Positions 9,072 to 18,501 are shown, counted from the first letter of the stretch. The stretch is 64,000 nt of DNA from Parvibaculaceae bacterium PLY_AMNH_Bact1 (GCA_032881465.1 CP126168.1:1612001-1676000); one strand, 5' to 3'. Numbers and translations are program-made. The notes: generated by a model not told the origin, from the sequence alone.

Positions 9072-11879
9072 CTATTCTTCTTCCGAACTATCACCAAGAT
9101 GCTCAACAGACACAACCTGTTCTTCCTTGTCCGTTCGGAAGATGGTTACACCTTGTGTCGAACGTCCGGCGACGCGAATGTCATTGACGGGACAGCGGAT
9201 CAATTGGCCGCCATCGGTGACCAGCATAATTTCATCCTGTTCTTCCACCGGGAAGGAGGCAATGAGCTCACCGTTACGCTGCGAGACAGCCATAGCGATA
9301 ATGCCTTTGCCACCGCGACCTGATGTCCGGTACTCGAAAGACGAACTCCGCTTGCCGTACCCTTTGACGCTGACCGTCAGAACGAACTGTTCATGGGCCC
9401 CAAGTTCAGCATAGCGTTCCGGTGTGAGCGTCGTGATCTCACCATCGTCATCATCTTCCAGCGGTTCGACAGATTCCTCGATCTCTTCTCCTGTCGCCGC
9501 CCGACGGGTGAGCGCGGCCTGCTTGAGATAGGCTCGTGCTTCTGCAGGCGTCACCTCAAGGTGGTTGAGGATTGTCATAGAGATCGTCTGATCATCACCA
9601 CCCAGCTTGACGCCACGCACACCTGTTGAATTCCGGCTGGAGAAAACACGCACGTCGGTGACCGGGAAGCGGATACAGCGTCCACCGGCATTGGTGAGCA
9701 GCACATCATCATTCTCAGTGCATATCTGAACGCCAACAATACCATCGCCCTCGTCGAGCTTCATGGCGATCTTGCCGTTCCGGTTGATCTGGACGAAATC
9801 AGACAGTTTGTTTCGACGGACATTGCCTGAGCGCGTCGCGAACATGATGTCGAGCGCATCCCAGCTCTTCTCATCTTCCGGCAGGGGCATCACCGATGTA
9901 ATGCGCTCACCCGATTTGAGAGGCAACAGGTTCACCATTGCCTTGCCCTTTGATTGTGGCGTCGCCTGTGGCAAACGCCAGACTTTCATCTTGTAGACCA
10001 TGCCAGTCGACGAGAAGAACAGAACCGGTGTGTGTGTGCTGGCCACAAAAATCCGCGCGACGAAATCTTCATCCTTGGTCGACATGCCAGAACGGCCTTT
10101 GCCGCCCCGTCTTTGCGCACGGTAGGTCGAGAGCGGTACGCGCTTGATATAGCCCTGATGACTAACCGTGACGACCATGTCTTCACGCTGAATCAGATCT
10201 TCGTCCTCGACATCATCCGCGGCTTCCATGATTTCGGTGCGCCGCGGTGTTGCAAACTCATCTTTTATAGCGCCGAGTTCTTCGCGAATGATCGTCAGAA
10301 TGCGGTCGCGTGACCGAAGAATTTCGAGATAGTCGGCAATTTTTTCGCCAAGCTCCCGAACCTCATCACCAATCTCATCCCGACCGAGCGCGGTAAGGCG
10401 CTGCAGGCGCAGATCCAGAATGGCCCGCGCCTGAGTCTCAGACAGCCGATATGTACCGTCCTCTGCAATTTTGTGGCGAGGGTCGTCAATCAGCTCAACA
10501 ATCGGCGCAATGTCCTTTGCAGGCCAATGACGTTCCATCAATTGAGCCCGCGCCGTAGCCGGATCAGGGGCGGAACGAATAAGCGCAATCACTTCATCAA
10601 TATTGGCAACAGCAATTGCAAGACCAACCAATACGTGAGCCCGGTCCCGGGCCTTGTTGAGTTCGAACTTGGTGCGACGAGCAACAACAATCTCACGAAA
10701 CGCAACGAACGCCTCAAGCATCTGCTTCAGGTTCATTTGCGCTGGGCGGCCATAGTCAAGCGCCACCATGTTCGCACCGAACGAGGTCTGCAACGGCGAG
10801 AAGCGATAAAGCTGGTTCAGAATGATTTCCGGCACAACGTCGCGTTTGAGTTCGATCACAACGCGCATGCCAAGACGGGAACTCTCATCCCGAATATCAG
10901 AAATACCCTCCACACGTTTGTCTCTGACGAGTTCAGCGATCTTCTCAATCATCGTTGCTTTGTTCACCTGATAGGGAATTTCGGTGACAATGATTGCGTG
11001 GCGGTCTTTCTTAAACTCTTCAATCTCTGTGCGGCCGCGCATAAGCACAGAACCGCGGCCGAGATGATAGGCCGAGCGGATACCTTGCCGTCCGAGGATC
11101 AGACCGCCAGTTGGAAAGTCCGGACCCGGAATAATCTCGATCAGCCGGTCTATGCCCAATTCCGGATCGTCCATGAGGGCGAGGCAGGCGTCAATTGTTT
11201 CGCCAAGATTATGCGGTGGAATATTGGTCGCCATACCAACGGCGATCCCGCCTGCGCCATTGACGAGCAAGTTCGGAAACTCAGCAGGAAGCACTTCCGG
11301 TTCTTGTTCCGAATTGTCGTAGTTTTCCTGGAAGTTGACTGTGTCTTTGTCGATGTCATTCAGCAGAGCGTGTGCTGGCTTGCCCATGCGCGTTTCGGTG
11401 TAGCGCATAGCTGCTGGCGGATCGCCGTCAACGGAGCCGAAGTTCCCCTGCCCATCCAGCAATGGAAGCCGCAAAGAGAAATCCTGAGCCATACGAACGA
11501 GCGCATCATAAATAGCTTGGTCGCCGTGCGGGTGATATTTACCCATCACGTCGCCCACGATGCGAGCAGACTTCTTGTAAGGTTTGTTCCAGTCGTAGCC
11601 GCTCTCATTCATCGCATAGAGGATACGGCGATGAACCGGCTTCAGTCCGTCTCTCACGTCAGGAAGTGCCCGGCTCACGATCACACTCATCGCGTAATCG
11701 AGATAGGAGGTTCTCATCTCCTCTTCGATAGAGATCGGCGACACGTCACGCTCTGGTGGAACGCCCCCGCTACCATCGGAGGACCCCCCATCACCACCGT
11801 TCAGATTCCCATTACCCCCAGAAATAGGGTCAGGAACAGGTTCCTCACCTGGCGTTTCCGTATCGTGTGTATCGGACAA
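9072..11879 (-). CDS. gyrA: DNA gyrase subunit A
   Basis: The 935-residue A subunit introduces negative supercoils together with GyrB. The catalytic Tyr is Y160 (AMRYTETRM) and the GyrA box QRRGGKG identifies it as gyrase rather than topoisomerase IV. The start is a TTG with AAAGG seven bases upstream; no ATG or GTG precedes it in frame. An N-terminal Gly/Ser/Asp-rich extension of about 38 residues comes before the usual [16 protein letters not shown]. In the quinolone-determining region the residue matching E. coli Ser83 is Gln121 ([10 protein letters not shown]); the Asp87 equivalent is kept. An acidic insertion lies in the C-terminal pinwheel domain ([11 protein letters not shown]). First gene of the run to tgt. 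Confidence 0.98.
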   Translation of the reverse strand: MSDTHDTETPGEEPVPDPISGGNGNLNGGDGGSSDGSGGVPPERDVSPISIEEEMRTSYLDYAMSVIVSRALPDVRDGLKPVHRRILYAMNESGYDWNKPYKKSARIVGDVMGKYHPHGDQAIYDALVRMAQDFSLRLPLLDGQGNFGSVDGDPPAAMRYTETRMGKPAHALLNDIDKDTVNFQENYDNSEQEPEVLPAEFPNLLVNGAGGIAVGMATNIPPHNLGETIDACLALMDDPELGIDRLIEIIPGPDFPTGGLILGRQGIRSAYHLGRGSVLMRGRTEIEEFKKDRHAIIVTEIPYQVNKATMIEKIAELVRDKRVEGISDIRDESSRLGMRVVIELKRDVVPEIILNQLYRFSPLQTSFGANMVALDYGRPAQMNLKQMLEAFVAFREIVVARRTKFELNKARDRAHVLVGLAIAVANIDEVIALIRSAPDPATARAQLMERHWPAKDIAPIVELIDDPRHKIAEDGTYRLSETQARAILDLRLQRLTALGRDEIGDEVRELGEKIADYLEILRSRDRILTIIREELGAIKDEFATPRRTEIMEAADDVEDEDLIQREDMVVTVSHQGYIKRVPLSTYRAQRRGGKGRSGMSTKDEDFVARIFVASTHTPVLFFSSTGMVYKMKVWRLPQATPQSKGKAMVNLLPLKSGERITSVMPLPEDEKSWDALDIMFATRSGNVRRNKLSDFVQINRNGKIAMKLDEGDGIVGVQICTENDDVLLTNAGGRCIRFPVTDVRVFSSRNSTGVRGVKLGGDDQTISMTILNHLEVTPAEARAYLKQAALTRRAATGEEIEESVEPLEDDDDGEITTLTPERYAELGAHEQFVLTVSVKGYGKRSSSFEYRTSGRGGKGIIAMAVSQRNGELIASFPVEEQDEIMLVTDGGQLIRCPVNDIRVAGRSTQGVTIFRTDKEEQVVSVEHLGDSSEEE

Positions 11880-11935
11880 ATTCAGACCTTTAACGGAGCT
11901 CTTATGGCTGCGAACACCTGCCCCTATTTCTCTTG

Positions 11936-11968
11936 AAAAAAGGGGCTCCGGAATGCATCCGAATCCCC
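11936..11968 (-). terminator. Terminator-like hairpin in the gyrA leader
   Basis: On the minus strand GGGG-ATTCGG and CCGGAG-CCCC pair as a 10-position stem with one mismatch and a 7-base loop, followed directly by TTTTTT. It lies about 57 bases upstream of the gyrA start but downstream of the best gyrA promoter candidate (11985-12013). It is either a second terminator for ssb or an attenuator in the gyrA leader. Confidence 0.6.
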
Positions 11969-11984
11969 TGTTTATTTGCCTGAA

Positions 11985-12013
11985 ATTCTATCATTTGGCA
12001 CTGGGCCAGGCAA
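11985..12013 (-). promoter_or_regulatory. Candidate sigma-70 promoter of gyrA
   Basis: On the minus strand TTGCCT (12008-12013) and TAGAAT (11985-11990) are separated by exactly 17 bases. Transcription would start about 100 bases upstream of the gyrA TTG start codon, and the leader would contain the hairpin at 11936-11968. Confidence 0.5.
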
Positions 12014-12059
12014 CAAATTGCACGTCAGAAACCACCCTCTAAGCAATTGAAACAAAAGC

Positions 12060-12089
12060 AAAAAAAGGAACCCCTAAACTCTTGCGGGG
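12060..12089 (-). terminator. Probable terminator of ssb
   Basis: About 30 bases after the ssb stop codon the minus strand has CCCC, an 11-base loop, GGGG and then TTCC with a run of T's. The stem is short (4-5 pairs), so efficiency is uncertain, but placement and T-run fit an intrinsic terminator. Confidence 0.5.
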
Positions 12090-12121
12090 CAGAACGCGCC
12101 TGACATCAATTCATCCGCTGA

Positions 12122-12601
12122 TTAAAACGGGATTTCATCATCAATGGGCGCGCCACCGCCGCCACTTCCACCACCGAAGTCGCCACCGCCCTGGTCGTAG
12201 CCACCGCTTGATGACCCACCAAAGTCACCGCCGCCACCGCCGCCGGAGTTCCGGCTGTCGAGCATTGTGAGGGTGGAGTTGAAGCCCTGCAGGACAACTT
12301 CAGTAGAATAGCGGTCCTGGCCCTGCTGATCCTGCCACTTGCGCGTCTGGATCTGGCCCTCAATGTAAACCTTCGCACCCTTCTTCAGATACTGCTCAGC
12401 GATCCGGCAGAGACCTTCGTTGAAGATCACCACCCGGTGCCATTCGGTCCGCTCCCGGCGTTCACCTGAGCTCTTATCCCGCCAGCTTTCACTGGTGGCG
12501 ATCCGCAGGTTACAAACCGGGTTGCCGTTCTGCATGCTGCGGATCTCTGGATCCGCACCCAGATTTCCCACAAGAATGACTTTATTGACACTTCCGGCCA
12601 T
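12122..12601 (-). CDS. ssb: Single-stranded DNA-binding protein
   Basis: Binds single-stranded DNA during replication, recombination and repair. The 159-residue protein has an N-terminal OB fold ([49 protein letters not shown]), a Gly/Ser-rich linker and the canonical acidic tip DDEIPF that recruits partner proteins. The ATG at 12601 begins the usual MAGSVNK and is preferred over a codon six residues upstream. It is divergent from the acetyltransferase-uvrA unit, and its promoter is overlapped by a LexA box, so it is expected to be induced by DNA damage. Confidence 0.97.
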   Translation of the reverse strand: MAGSVNKVILVGNLGADPEIRSMQNGNPVCNLRIATSESWRDKSSGERRERTEWHRVVIFNEGLCRIAEQYLKKGAKVYIEGQIQTRKWQDQQGQDRYSTEVVLQGFNSTLTMLDSRNSGGGGGGDFGGSSSGGYDQGGGDFGGGSGGGGAPIDDEIPF

Positions 12602-12683
12602 GTTGAGACGCCCCTTCATTTATTCGCTTAAAGCTGGTTAATTGTCGCCGAACCTAAACCAACAGCCGAACGACTGCCACGTC

Positions 12684-12712
12684 AAAAAGCGCCCTGAAGA
12701 CGCTCTTTTTTT
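12684..12712 (-). terminator. Terminator-like hairpin in the ssb leader
   Basis: AAAAAGCG and CGCTCTTTTTTT face each other across a nine-base loop, giving a short stem flanked by A and T runs in both directions. On the minus strand it falls between the predicted ssb promoter and the ssb start; on the plus strand it lies just ahead of the acetyltransferase gene. It may be a bidirectional terminator or a leader hairpin. The stem is only four strong pairs plus A-T pairs with one bulge. Confidence 0.45.
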
Positions 12713-12754
12713 GCTCAACTTGGCTCTTGTCAGAATCGAGCAGCAATGGCACTT

Positions 12755-12769
12755 GTTCTTATTATGTTC
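12755..12769. promoter_or_regulatory. LexA (SOS) box between ssb and the acetyltransferase-uvrA unit
   Basis: GTTC-TTATTAT-GTTC matches exactly the alphaproteobacterial LexA operator GTTC-N7-GTTC, established for uvrA and recA in Rhodobacter and relatives. It covers the -10 element of the predicted ssb promoter on the minus strand and a TATTAT on the plus strand, so LexA bound here could repress both directions. It lies 154 bases from the ssb start and 41 bases from the chosen start of the acetyltransferase gene. Confidence 0.8.
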
Positions 12770-12790
12770 CCTTTTCTGGGAACGGGTCAA
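12761..12790 (-). promoter_or_regulatory. Sigma-70 promoter of ssb
   Basis: On the minus strand TTGACC (12785-12790) and CATAAT (12761-12766) are 18 bases apart. The LexA box overlaps the -10 element, the usual geometry for a repressed SOS promoter. Confidence 0.65.
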
Positions 12791-12809
12791 CCCAAAGGAA
12801 GATGCGGCA

Positions 12810-13337
12810 TTGACGGTCCTACTGACAGAACGCCTTCAGCTGCGTCCCTATAAGCCTGATGAGGCCCACCTGCTCCATTCCATCATTGGTGACCTGCGGA
12901 TTGTCTTTTGGCGCGAGGAACCCGGCACGATGGAAGAAGCGGAACATTGGTTGGAAAAGACAGCACGCACCTATGAGGAAACCGGCATGGGCGTCTGGGG
13001 CGTATTTGATCGAGAAACTGATGAGTTCCTCGGGCAGACCATTCTGCAACCCTTGCCAGAGACAGGTGAGCCAGAGATCGGCTACCACTTTCGTGTTGAA
13101 GCTCAAGGCCGCGGGCTGGCGACTGAGGCCGCAAAGTGCCTATTACATCACGGGTTCGCAAACCTGGAGCTGCCAAGGATCGTCGCCGTTGTCTTGCCTG
13201 ACAATCATCCATCCCAGGCGGTGATGAAAAAGCTGGGACTGCCCTATATTAGAGACCTCATGAAGAGCAATATGCTGCACAACTATTTCGCCCTTGACCG
13301 CCCGGCCTACTTGTCCCGCCAACAACAACCTGCGTAA
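12810..13337 (+). CDS. GNAT-family N-acetyltransferase (RimJ/RimL-like)
   Basis: A 175-residue GNAT acetyltransferase. It begins with the typical [16 protein letters not shown], has the central [18 protein letters not shown] with the acetyl-CoA pyrophosphate-binding signature (Q-G-R-G-L-A) and ends with [15 protein letters not shown]. The TTG at 12810 is chosen: AAGGAAG stands eight bases upstream and the protein then starts at the family's normal position. A longer frame from 12642 would run through the terminator-like hairpin and the SOS promoter region. The gene sits between the LexA box and uvrA, only 31 bases ahead of uvrA, so the two are probably one SOS-regulated unit. Substrate unknown; RimJ/RimL relatives acetylate protein N-termini or small molecules. 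Confidence 0.85.
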   Translation: MTVLLTERLQLRPYKPDEAHLLHSIIGDLRIVFWREEPGTMEEAEHWLEKTARTYEETGMGVWGVFDRETDEFLGQTILQPLPETGEPEIGYHFRVEAQGRGLATEAAKCLLHHGFANLELPRIVAVVLPDNHPSQAVMKKLGLPYIRDLMKSNMLHNYFALDRPAYLSRQQQPA

Positions 13338-13368
13338 ACCGCTAGACGTCGGAAGAACGAGTACCTTT

Positions 13369-16300
13369 ATGCAAAAGAATATCTCCATCGCCGGTGCCCG
13401 CGAGCACAATCTGAAAAATGTGACGATTGAGTTGCCCCGCGATGAGCTGATCGTAATCACAGGCCTGTCAGGGTCCGGGAAGTCGTCCCTTGCATTCGAC
13501 ACGATCTATGCGGAGGGGCAACGCCGCTATGTGGAAAGCCTGTCGGCCTACGCGCGTCAGTTCCTCGAAATGATGCAGAAGCCCGATGTGGACCAGATTG
13601 ACGGCCTCTCGCCCGCAATTTCTATCGAGCAGAAAACCACGTCGCGAAACCCACGTTCAACTGTCGGCACAGTGACAGAAATCTATGACTACATGCGTCT
13701 GCTCTGGGCGCGTGTTGGCATCCCCTATTCTCCTGCGACCGGCCTTCCCATCGAGAGCCAGACGGTGACGCAGATGGTGGACCGGGTAAAAGCTCTGCCG
13801 GAAGGGACGCGGCTCTATCTGCTCGCCCCCATCGTGCGCGGCCGCAAGGGCGAATATCGCAAAGAGTTTGCGGAGCTTTTAAAGAAAGGCTTTCAACGTG
13901 TAAAAATCGATGGGAATTTCTATGAGCTTGATGACCTGCCAAAGCTCGACAAAAAATACAAACACGATATCGACGTGGTGGTGGACCGCATTGTTGTCCG
14001 CGATGATCTGGGCAACCGTCTGGCGGATTCCTTTGAGATCGCACTACAGCTGACAGACGGAATTGCCGTCGCTGAATTCGCCGACCTGAAAGACGGTGAA
14101 CAGGAACCAGAGCGTATCGTCTTTTCCTCACGCTTCGCCTGCCCGGTCTCTGGATTTACAATCGACGAAATTGAGCCGCGGCTCTTTTCTTTCAACAATC
14201 CCTTTGGTGCGTGTCCATCCTGTGACGGACTTGGCACTCAATATTTCATCGACCCTGATCTCGTGATCCCGGACCAAGGCCTCTCGATCCGCAAAGGGGC
14301 CGTTGCACCCTGGTCGAAGTCCACATCGCCCTACTACACGCAAACGCTCGACAGCATTGCCAAGCACTACAAATTCTCCGTGACCGTGCCCTGGAGTGAA
14401 CTACCGAAGAAAGCACAGGACGTTGTGCTTTATGGGTCTGGCGATGATGTCATCACTTTTTCCTATGACGATGGCTTGAGGTCTTACAAAAACAAGAAAC
14501 CGTTTGAGGGTGTGATCCCCAATCTCAATCGTCGCTGGCGCGAGACCGACAGTGCCTGGGCGCGCGAAGAAATTGAAAAATTCCAGGACGTCACGGATTG
14601 CGAAGCATGCACCGGCTTCCGCCTAAAACCTGAAGCCCTTGCCGTGCGTGTTGGCGACAGTCATGTGAGCCAGGTCGCACAATTATCGATCAAAGAGGCT
14701 GATGCCTGGTTCGCCAATATCGACAAAAAGCTTACAAAGAAGCAAAACGAGATCGCAGGCCGTGTCCTGAAGGAAATTCGCGAACGCCTCCACTTCCTGA
14801 ACAATGTTGGCCTCGATTATCTGAGCCTGTCCCGCAATTCCGGCACCCTGTCCGGCGGGGAGAGCCAGCGCATTCGTCTTGCCTCGCAGATCGGCTCCGG
14901 CCTCACAGGCGTGCTCTATGTGCTGGATGAGCCCTCAATTGGCTTGCATCAGCGGGACAATGATCGCCTGCTTGCAACCCTTCGCCGTCTCCGTGATCTC
15001 GGCAACACGGTGATCGTGGTTGAGCATGATGAGGATGCGATCCGCACCGCAGACTATGTGGTCGATATCGGCCCAGGTGCCGGAATTCACGGCGGCGAAG
15101 TCGTCGCCAAGGGAACGCCCAAAGACATCATGGCGAGCCCCGATAGTTTGACGGGAAAATATCTGACGGGACTGGAGCAGATCGACATCCCGGCGGAACG
15201 CCGTCCGGTCTCTGATGCAAAGAAGGTCAGCATTGCCGGGGCGAGTGGCAACAACCTGAAAGACGTGACTGCTGAGATACCGCTGGGCACCTTCACCTGC
15301 GTGACGGGTGTCTCCGGTGGTGGGAAATCCACTCTTCTCATTGAGACGATCTACAAGGCAATTGCGCGGCGTTTGAACAATGCGCGCACGCACCCAGCTC
15401 CTTTTGATCAGATTGAGGGTCTGGAACATCTCGATAAGATCATCGACATCGATCAGTCGCCCATTGGCCGCACGCCCCGATCGAACCCTGCCACCTATAC
15501 CGGGGCCTTCACTCATATTCGGGATTGGTTTGCCGGTCTGCCGGAAGCCAAAGCCCGTGGATATAAGCCCGGTCGTTTCTCCTTCAATGTGAAGGGAGGG
15601 CGATGCGAAGCGTGCCAGGGTGACGGCGTCATCAAGATCGAGATGCACTTCCTGCCCGACGTCTATGTGGAATGTGATGCCTGCCACGGGCACCGCTACA
15701 ACCGCGAAACACTGGAAGTGAAATTCAAAGACAAGTCCATTGCAGACGTGCTCGACATGACCGTAGATGAAGCCCAAAGTTTCTTCAAAGCGGTGCCGTC
15801 CGTCCGCGAAAAGATGGACGTGCTGCAGCGTGTCGGTCTTGGCTATATCAAGGTGGGTCAGCAGGCGACAACTCTGTCAGGAGGTGAAGCTCAGCGGGTG
15901 AAACTTGCCAAGGAACTCTCTAAGCGCGCCACCGGTCGGACCATCTACATTCTGGATGAGCCGACAACCGGCCTTCACTTTCATGACGTGAAGAAGCTGC
16001 TCGACGTGCTCCATGAGCTTGTGGACACCGGCAACACTGTTGTCGTGATTGAACATAATCTCGAAGTCATCAAGACGGCGGACTGGATCATTGACTTAGG
16101 CCCTGAAGGGGGCGACGGCGGCGGCGAAGTCGTCGCTGAAGGTCGGCCCGAAGAAGTTGCTGAAGAACCACGTTCTTACACGGGACAATACCTCCGCTCA
16201 CTTCTCAAGCGATCAGGGCGCGCACCTGCCAAGAAAAAGGCACCGCCAAAGAAGGCCCCAACACCCAAATCCAAAGCAAAGCCTAAGGCCTCAGCGAAAA

Positions 16301-16386
16301 AAACTACGCCAAAGAAGACAGCCAAGAAAAAGGCCGCTTCGAAACGCAAAACAACAAAGCGCTCATCTCGTCAAGCAGCAGAGTGA
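13369..16386 (+). CDS. uvrA: Excinuclease ABC subunit A
   Basis: Damage-recognition ATPase of nucleotide excision repair. The start at 13369 gives [18 protein letters not shown], the usual UvrA N-terminus; the frame is open further upstream into the acetyltransferase end. Two ABC modules are visible: Walker [15 protein letters not shown] and [14 protein letters not shown], signatures [12 protein letters not shown] and [12 protein letters not shown], plus zinc-binding cysteine pairs (CPSCDGLG with [14 protein letters not shown] with CDACHGH). The canonical protein ends near GQYLRSLLK; a further ~59 residues made mostly of Lys, Ala, Pro, Thr and Ser follow (16207-16383), like a histone H1 tail. 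Expected to be SOS-induced through the upstream LexA box. Confidence 0.98.
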   Translation: MQKNISIAGAREHNLKNVTIELPRDELIVITGLSGSGKSSLAFDTIYAEGQRRYVESLSAYARQFLEMMQKPDVDQIDGLSPAISIEQKTTSRNPRSTVGTVTEIYDYMRLLWARVGIPYSPATGLPIESQTVTQMVDRVKALPEGTRLYLLAPIVRGRKGEYRKEFAELLKKGFQRVKIDGNFYELDDLPKLDKKYKHDIDVVVDRIVVRDDLGNRLADSFEIALQLTDGIAVAEFADLKDGEQEPERIVFSSRFACPVSGFTIDEIEPRLFSFNNPFGACPSCDGLGTQYFIDPDLVIPDQGLSIRKGAVAPWSKSTSPYYTQTLDSIAKHYKFSVTVPWSELPKKAQDVVLYGSGDDVITFSYDDGLRSYKNKKPFEGVIPNLNRRWRETDSAWAREEIEKFQDVTDCEACTGFRLKPEALAVRVGDSHVSQVAQLSIKEADAWFANIDKKLTKKQNEIAGRVLKEIRERLHFLNNVGLDYLSLSRNSGTLSGGESQRIRLASQIGSGLTGVLYVLDEPSIGLHQRDNDRLLATLRRLRDLGNTVIVVEHDEDAIRTADYVVDIGPGAGIHGGEVVAKGTPKDIMASPDSLTGKYLTGLEQIDIPAERRPVSDAKKVSIAGASGNNLKDVTAEIPLGTFTCVTGVSGGGKSTLLIETIYKAIARRLNNARTHPAPFDQIEGLEHLDKIIDIDQSPIGRTPRSNPATYTGAFTHIRDWFAGLPEAKARGYKPGRFSFNVKGGRCEACQGDGVIKIEMHFLPDVYVECDACHGHRYNRETLEVKFKDKSIADVLDMTVDEAQSFFKAVPSVREKMDVLQRVGLGYIKVGQQATTLSGGEAQRVKLAKELSKRATGRTIYILDEPTTGLHFHDVKKLLDVLHELVDTGNTVVVIEHNLEVIKTADWIIDLGPEGGDGGGEVVAEGRPEEVAEEPRSYTGQYLRSLLKRSGRAPAKKKAPPKKAPTPKSKAKPKASAKKTTPKKTAKKKAASKRKTTKRSSRQAAE

Positions 16387-16391
16387 TCTAT

Positions 16392-17261
16392 CTATGTGTG
16401 CACTGTTTCTTCGACAGGTACTAGTGACTCAGAGAACAGCACTGTTCCTTGGTAAATCGAGGCGTGTAGACAGGAGATAACGATCTGAGCGTAAAGAGTG
16501 AATGGGACCGTAAACACCAGAAAGTTTTCCCTGAGCCAATCCGCTGTCTCTACTGACGGTTTATCTACAGCGCCCTCGAAAACAAGCATGGCAAGAATTA
16601 CTGTGGTAAGCACGCCAATGGTCCAGAGAGTAGCATAAGCGACCCAGCCGCAGCCGAGACAAGCGGCGATTCTCCAAAAGGAACCTCGCGTTGCAACCCA
16701 TGCAAGTTCAATTGCGAGGTGACTTCGGTCAGCGATGTAACCGAATATCGGTGAGAGGCGAATGTAGGCTACAGCACCTAGAACAAACGCTGTTATTGTC
16801 GCGGTTATTAGTGCAGCTTGTGAGTTAACGTCTTCAAAGCCTGGAAATCCTTTGGAGACCAGCGCGTATTGATAGACGAAGATAATCGACATAGCCGCAA
16901 AAAACAGAGCCAATAAACCAAAGCTGGTCAGGATATATGCTGCGAAAAGCGACAGCTCTCGGTTCCCAAAGCTCCATGCTTGTGAAGCAATCGGGTGGCA
17001 TAAGCGTACTTGTACAACGCCGTTGGTGATCATGAGGCCACCTACTAATGCTAATACGAAACCTCCCCACGATAGGAAGTCATTCAGCACCCAGGTCTCA
17101 AGCGACGAGTCCGAACTCTGGACGCTTGTAACATGCATTAGAACATTGCCTAACAAGCTTATCAGCAACGCAACTCCAATCCGCCGCAACAATGCGCTTG
17201 CAGATTTGATTGGAAACGCCACTGCCTCGAGGACGGTGCTTAAAACTGGAAGTCTCGACAT
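16392..17261 (-). CDS. Unrecognised integral membrane protein
   Basis: A 289-residue protein of unknown function with about six hydrophobic segments: roughly residues 27-45 (VALLISLLGNVLMHV), 60-80 (WGGFVLALVGGLMI), 102-125, 148-168, 200-228 (CLGCGWVAYATLW) and 255-272. No enzymatic motif is visible. It ends five bases from the uvrA stop codon, convergent with it. Base composition looks more AT-rich than the neighbours, which hints at recent acquisition. The next gene upstream on the same strand (a subtilase) ends 20 bases away, so the two may be cotranscribed. Confidence 0.7.
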   Translation of the reverse strand: MSRLPVLSTVLEAVAFPIKSASALLRRIGVALLISLLGNVLMHVTSVQSSDSSLETWVLNDFLSWGGFVLALVGGLMITNGVVQVRLCHPIASQAWSFGNRELSLFAAYILTSFGLLALFFAAMSIIFVYQYALVSKGFPGFEDVNSQAALITATITAFVLGAVAYIRLSPIFGYIADRSHLAIELAWVATRGSFWRIAACLGCGWVAYATLWTIGVLTTVILAMLVFEGAVDKPSVETADWLRENFLVFTVPFTLYAQIVISCLHASIYQGTVLFSESLVPVEETVHT

Positions 17262-17280
17262 TTACTCTAACTAGCCCCTG

Positions 17281-18381
17281 TTACACAATCTGCGTCTCTG
17301 CTTTTGGTCTTATGGCAAGTGACGCCCGCGGTGTTAGTTTCTTTTTCTGTGTCGCATCAATATTGAGGCGGCCCGTTCCATTCACCGGTTGACGGTTGCG
17401 CGGTTCAACCAACGGCACTGAACCGTCGCGCAACGCTTTGCGAAATGCTTCGACGCGCTGCCACCCTTTGGGATAGTGCGCAGCGAGTTTGTTTTCACCA
17501 TGGTAACGCAGCCAGAGCGCTGCTGCCGCCGTCACATGCACGGTGCCGTAGGATGTCCCCTCGCCTGCAACATCATCATAGAGGCGCCCGTCCTCCTGCC
17601 AGCCAGGGTTGGCACGAATAATGTCGGTTGAGGGCGCCCAGACATCAACAAAGCGCTGCATGGTTTTTGAATAATGTCCAAGGTGCCAGATTTTTCGCGC
17701 CGGCGTGTGTCCCCCCACTCCAATGGTCCGGTTGAATTTTCCGGGATAGGTCACCTTGTCAATAAACTGTCCCCCTGCAGCAACCACAATCACGCCTGCC
17801 TCATACGCATAGTCGATTGCCTTACCAACCGCTTTTGACCGCATAATGGGAAAGCCGAGGCTCATGCTGATCACCTTACAGTCCGCGTCAACTGCATGGG
17901 TGATTGCCTTGGCAATGTTAATGAGTACCGTGCGCTGCGCGAGCAGAACCGTATCTGTCACCCTGTAAGGCACCACCGGGAGACCTGGGAGCAATCCCAC
18001 CCGACTTTTGCGGGTCCCCATTTTGTATTTTCCCTCACCGCAGAGCACACTGAGCGTACGAGTGCCATGACCGTCCACACCTTTGTCAGATAGGTCGGAG
18101 ATCCAATCCATAGCGTCATCGATTAGGGTGCCGCTCTGATCGTGGGGCGGCTCAACAGGCGGCTCACCCGGTTCCATATAGTTCACACCTGCGGAAACCT
18201 TGACCCAGCTATTGCTGCCTGTGATGCCACTGAAAACCGGATGATCCCGCACACCGGTATCGATATGCGCAACCCGCACGCCGCGCCAATCAATCGCCCG
18301 CGGGTCGACCCTGCCACCAGATATCCGCTGGATAGCACCGGCAATATCTGTCGAGTGAAAGTTCCAGTCTGGCCCTGTCAT
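17281..18381 (-). CDS. Subtilisin-like (S8) serine peptidase, atypical
   Basis: A 366-residue S8-family protein. The triad is visible as D41 (VAHIDTGVRDH), H105 (GVDGHGTRTLSV) and S277 (GEGTSYGTVHVTAA). The oxyanion-hole Asn normally found in an AAGN motif is absent: residues 201-204 read AAGG. There is no signal peptide or propeptide, which is unusual for a subtilase. The start at 18381 is chosen because GGAGG lies seven bases before this ATG, whereas an in-frame GTG two codons upstream would be too close to it. Divergent from phoD across 120 bases. A cytoplasmic processing protease or a contact-dependent effector are both conceivable; nothing in the sequence decides. Confidence 0.85.
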   Translation of the reverse strand: MTGPDWNFHSTDIAGAIQRISGGRVDPRAIDWRGVRVAHIDTGVRDHPVFSGITGSNSWVKVSAGVNYMEPGEPPVEPPHDQSGTLIDDAMDWISDLSDKGVDGHGTRTLSVLCGEGKYKMGTRKSRVGLLPGLPVVPYRVTDTVLLAQRTVLINIAKAITHAVDADCKVISMSLGFPIMRSKAVGKAIDYAYEAGVIVVAAGGQFIDKVTYPGKFNRTIGVGGHTPARKIWHLGHYSKTMQRFVDVWAPSTDIIRANPGWQEDGRLYDDVAGEGTSYGTVHVTAAAALWLRYHGENKLAAHYPKGWQRVEAFRKALRDGSVPLVEPRNRQPVNGTGRLNIDATQKKKLTPRASLAIRPKAETQIV

Positions 18382-18501
18382 GTTCACCCCTCCTTTTCAC
18401 AAAAGAGCTATGTGCTCCGCCGCGTTCATTTGGATAGACTAGTGCGTAGTTATCAAAATGGAACCGGTATTTCATAAAGCCAGTCGGTCTCGGGGGACAA
18501 T

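Noticed and set aside
10473-11936. Long open frame (about 487 codons) antisense to gyrA
   Set aside because: It mirrors conserved gyrA codons, has no family motif and no ribosome-binding site; typical shadow frame.
12642-12809. Longer N-terminus for the GNAT gene, starting at ATG 12642
   Set aside because: It would read through a terminator-like hairpin, the ssb promoter and the LexA box, and adds 56 residues without family similarity. The TTG at 12810 with AAGGAAG upstream begins at the normal family position.
14935-15777. 280-codon open frame antisense to uvrA
   Set aside because: Lies entirely opposite conserved UvrA ATPase motifs, so it is a shadow.
16207-16383. UvrA lysine tail as a frameshift artefact
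   Set aside because: Codons before and after remain in one frame, the composition (Lys, Ala, Pro) is coherent to the stop codon, and no alternative frame gives a standard UvrA end.
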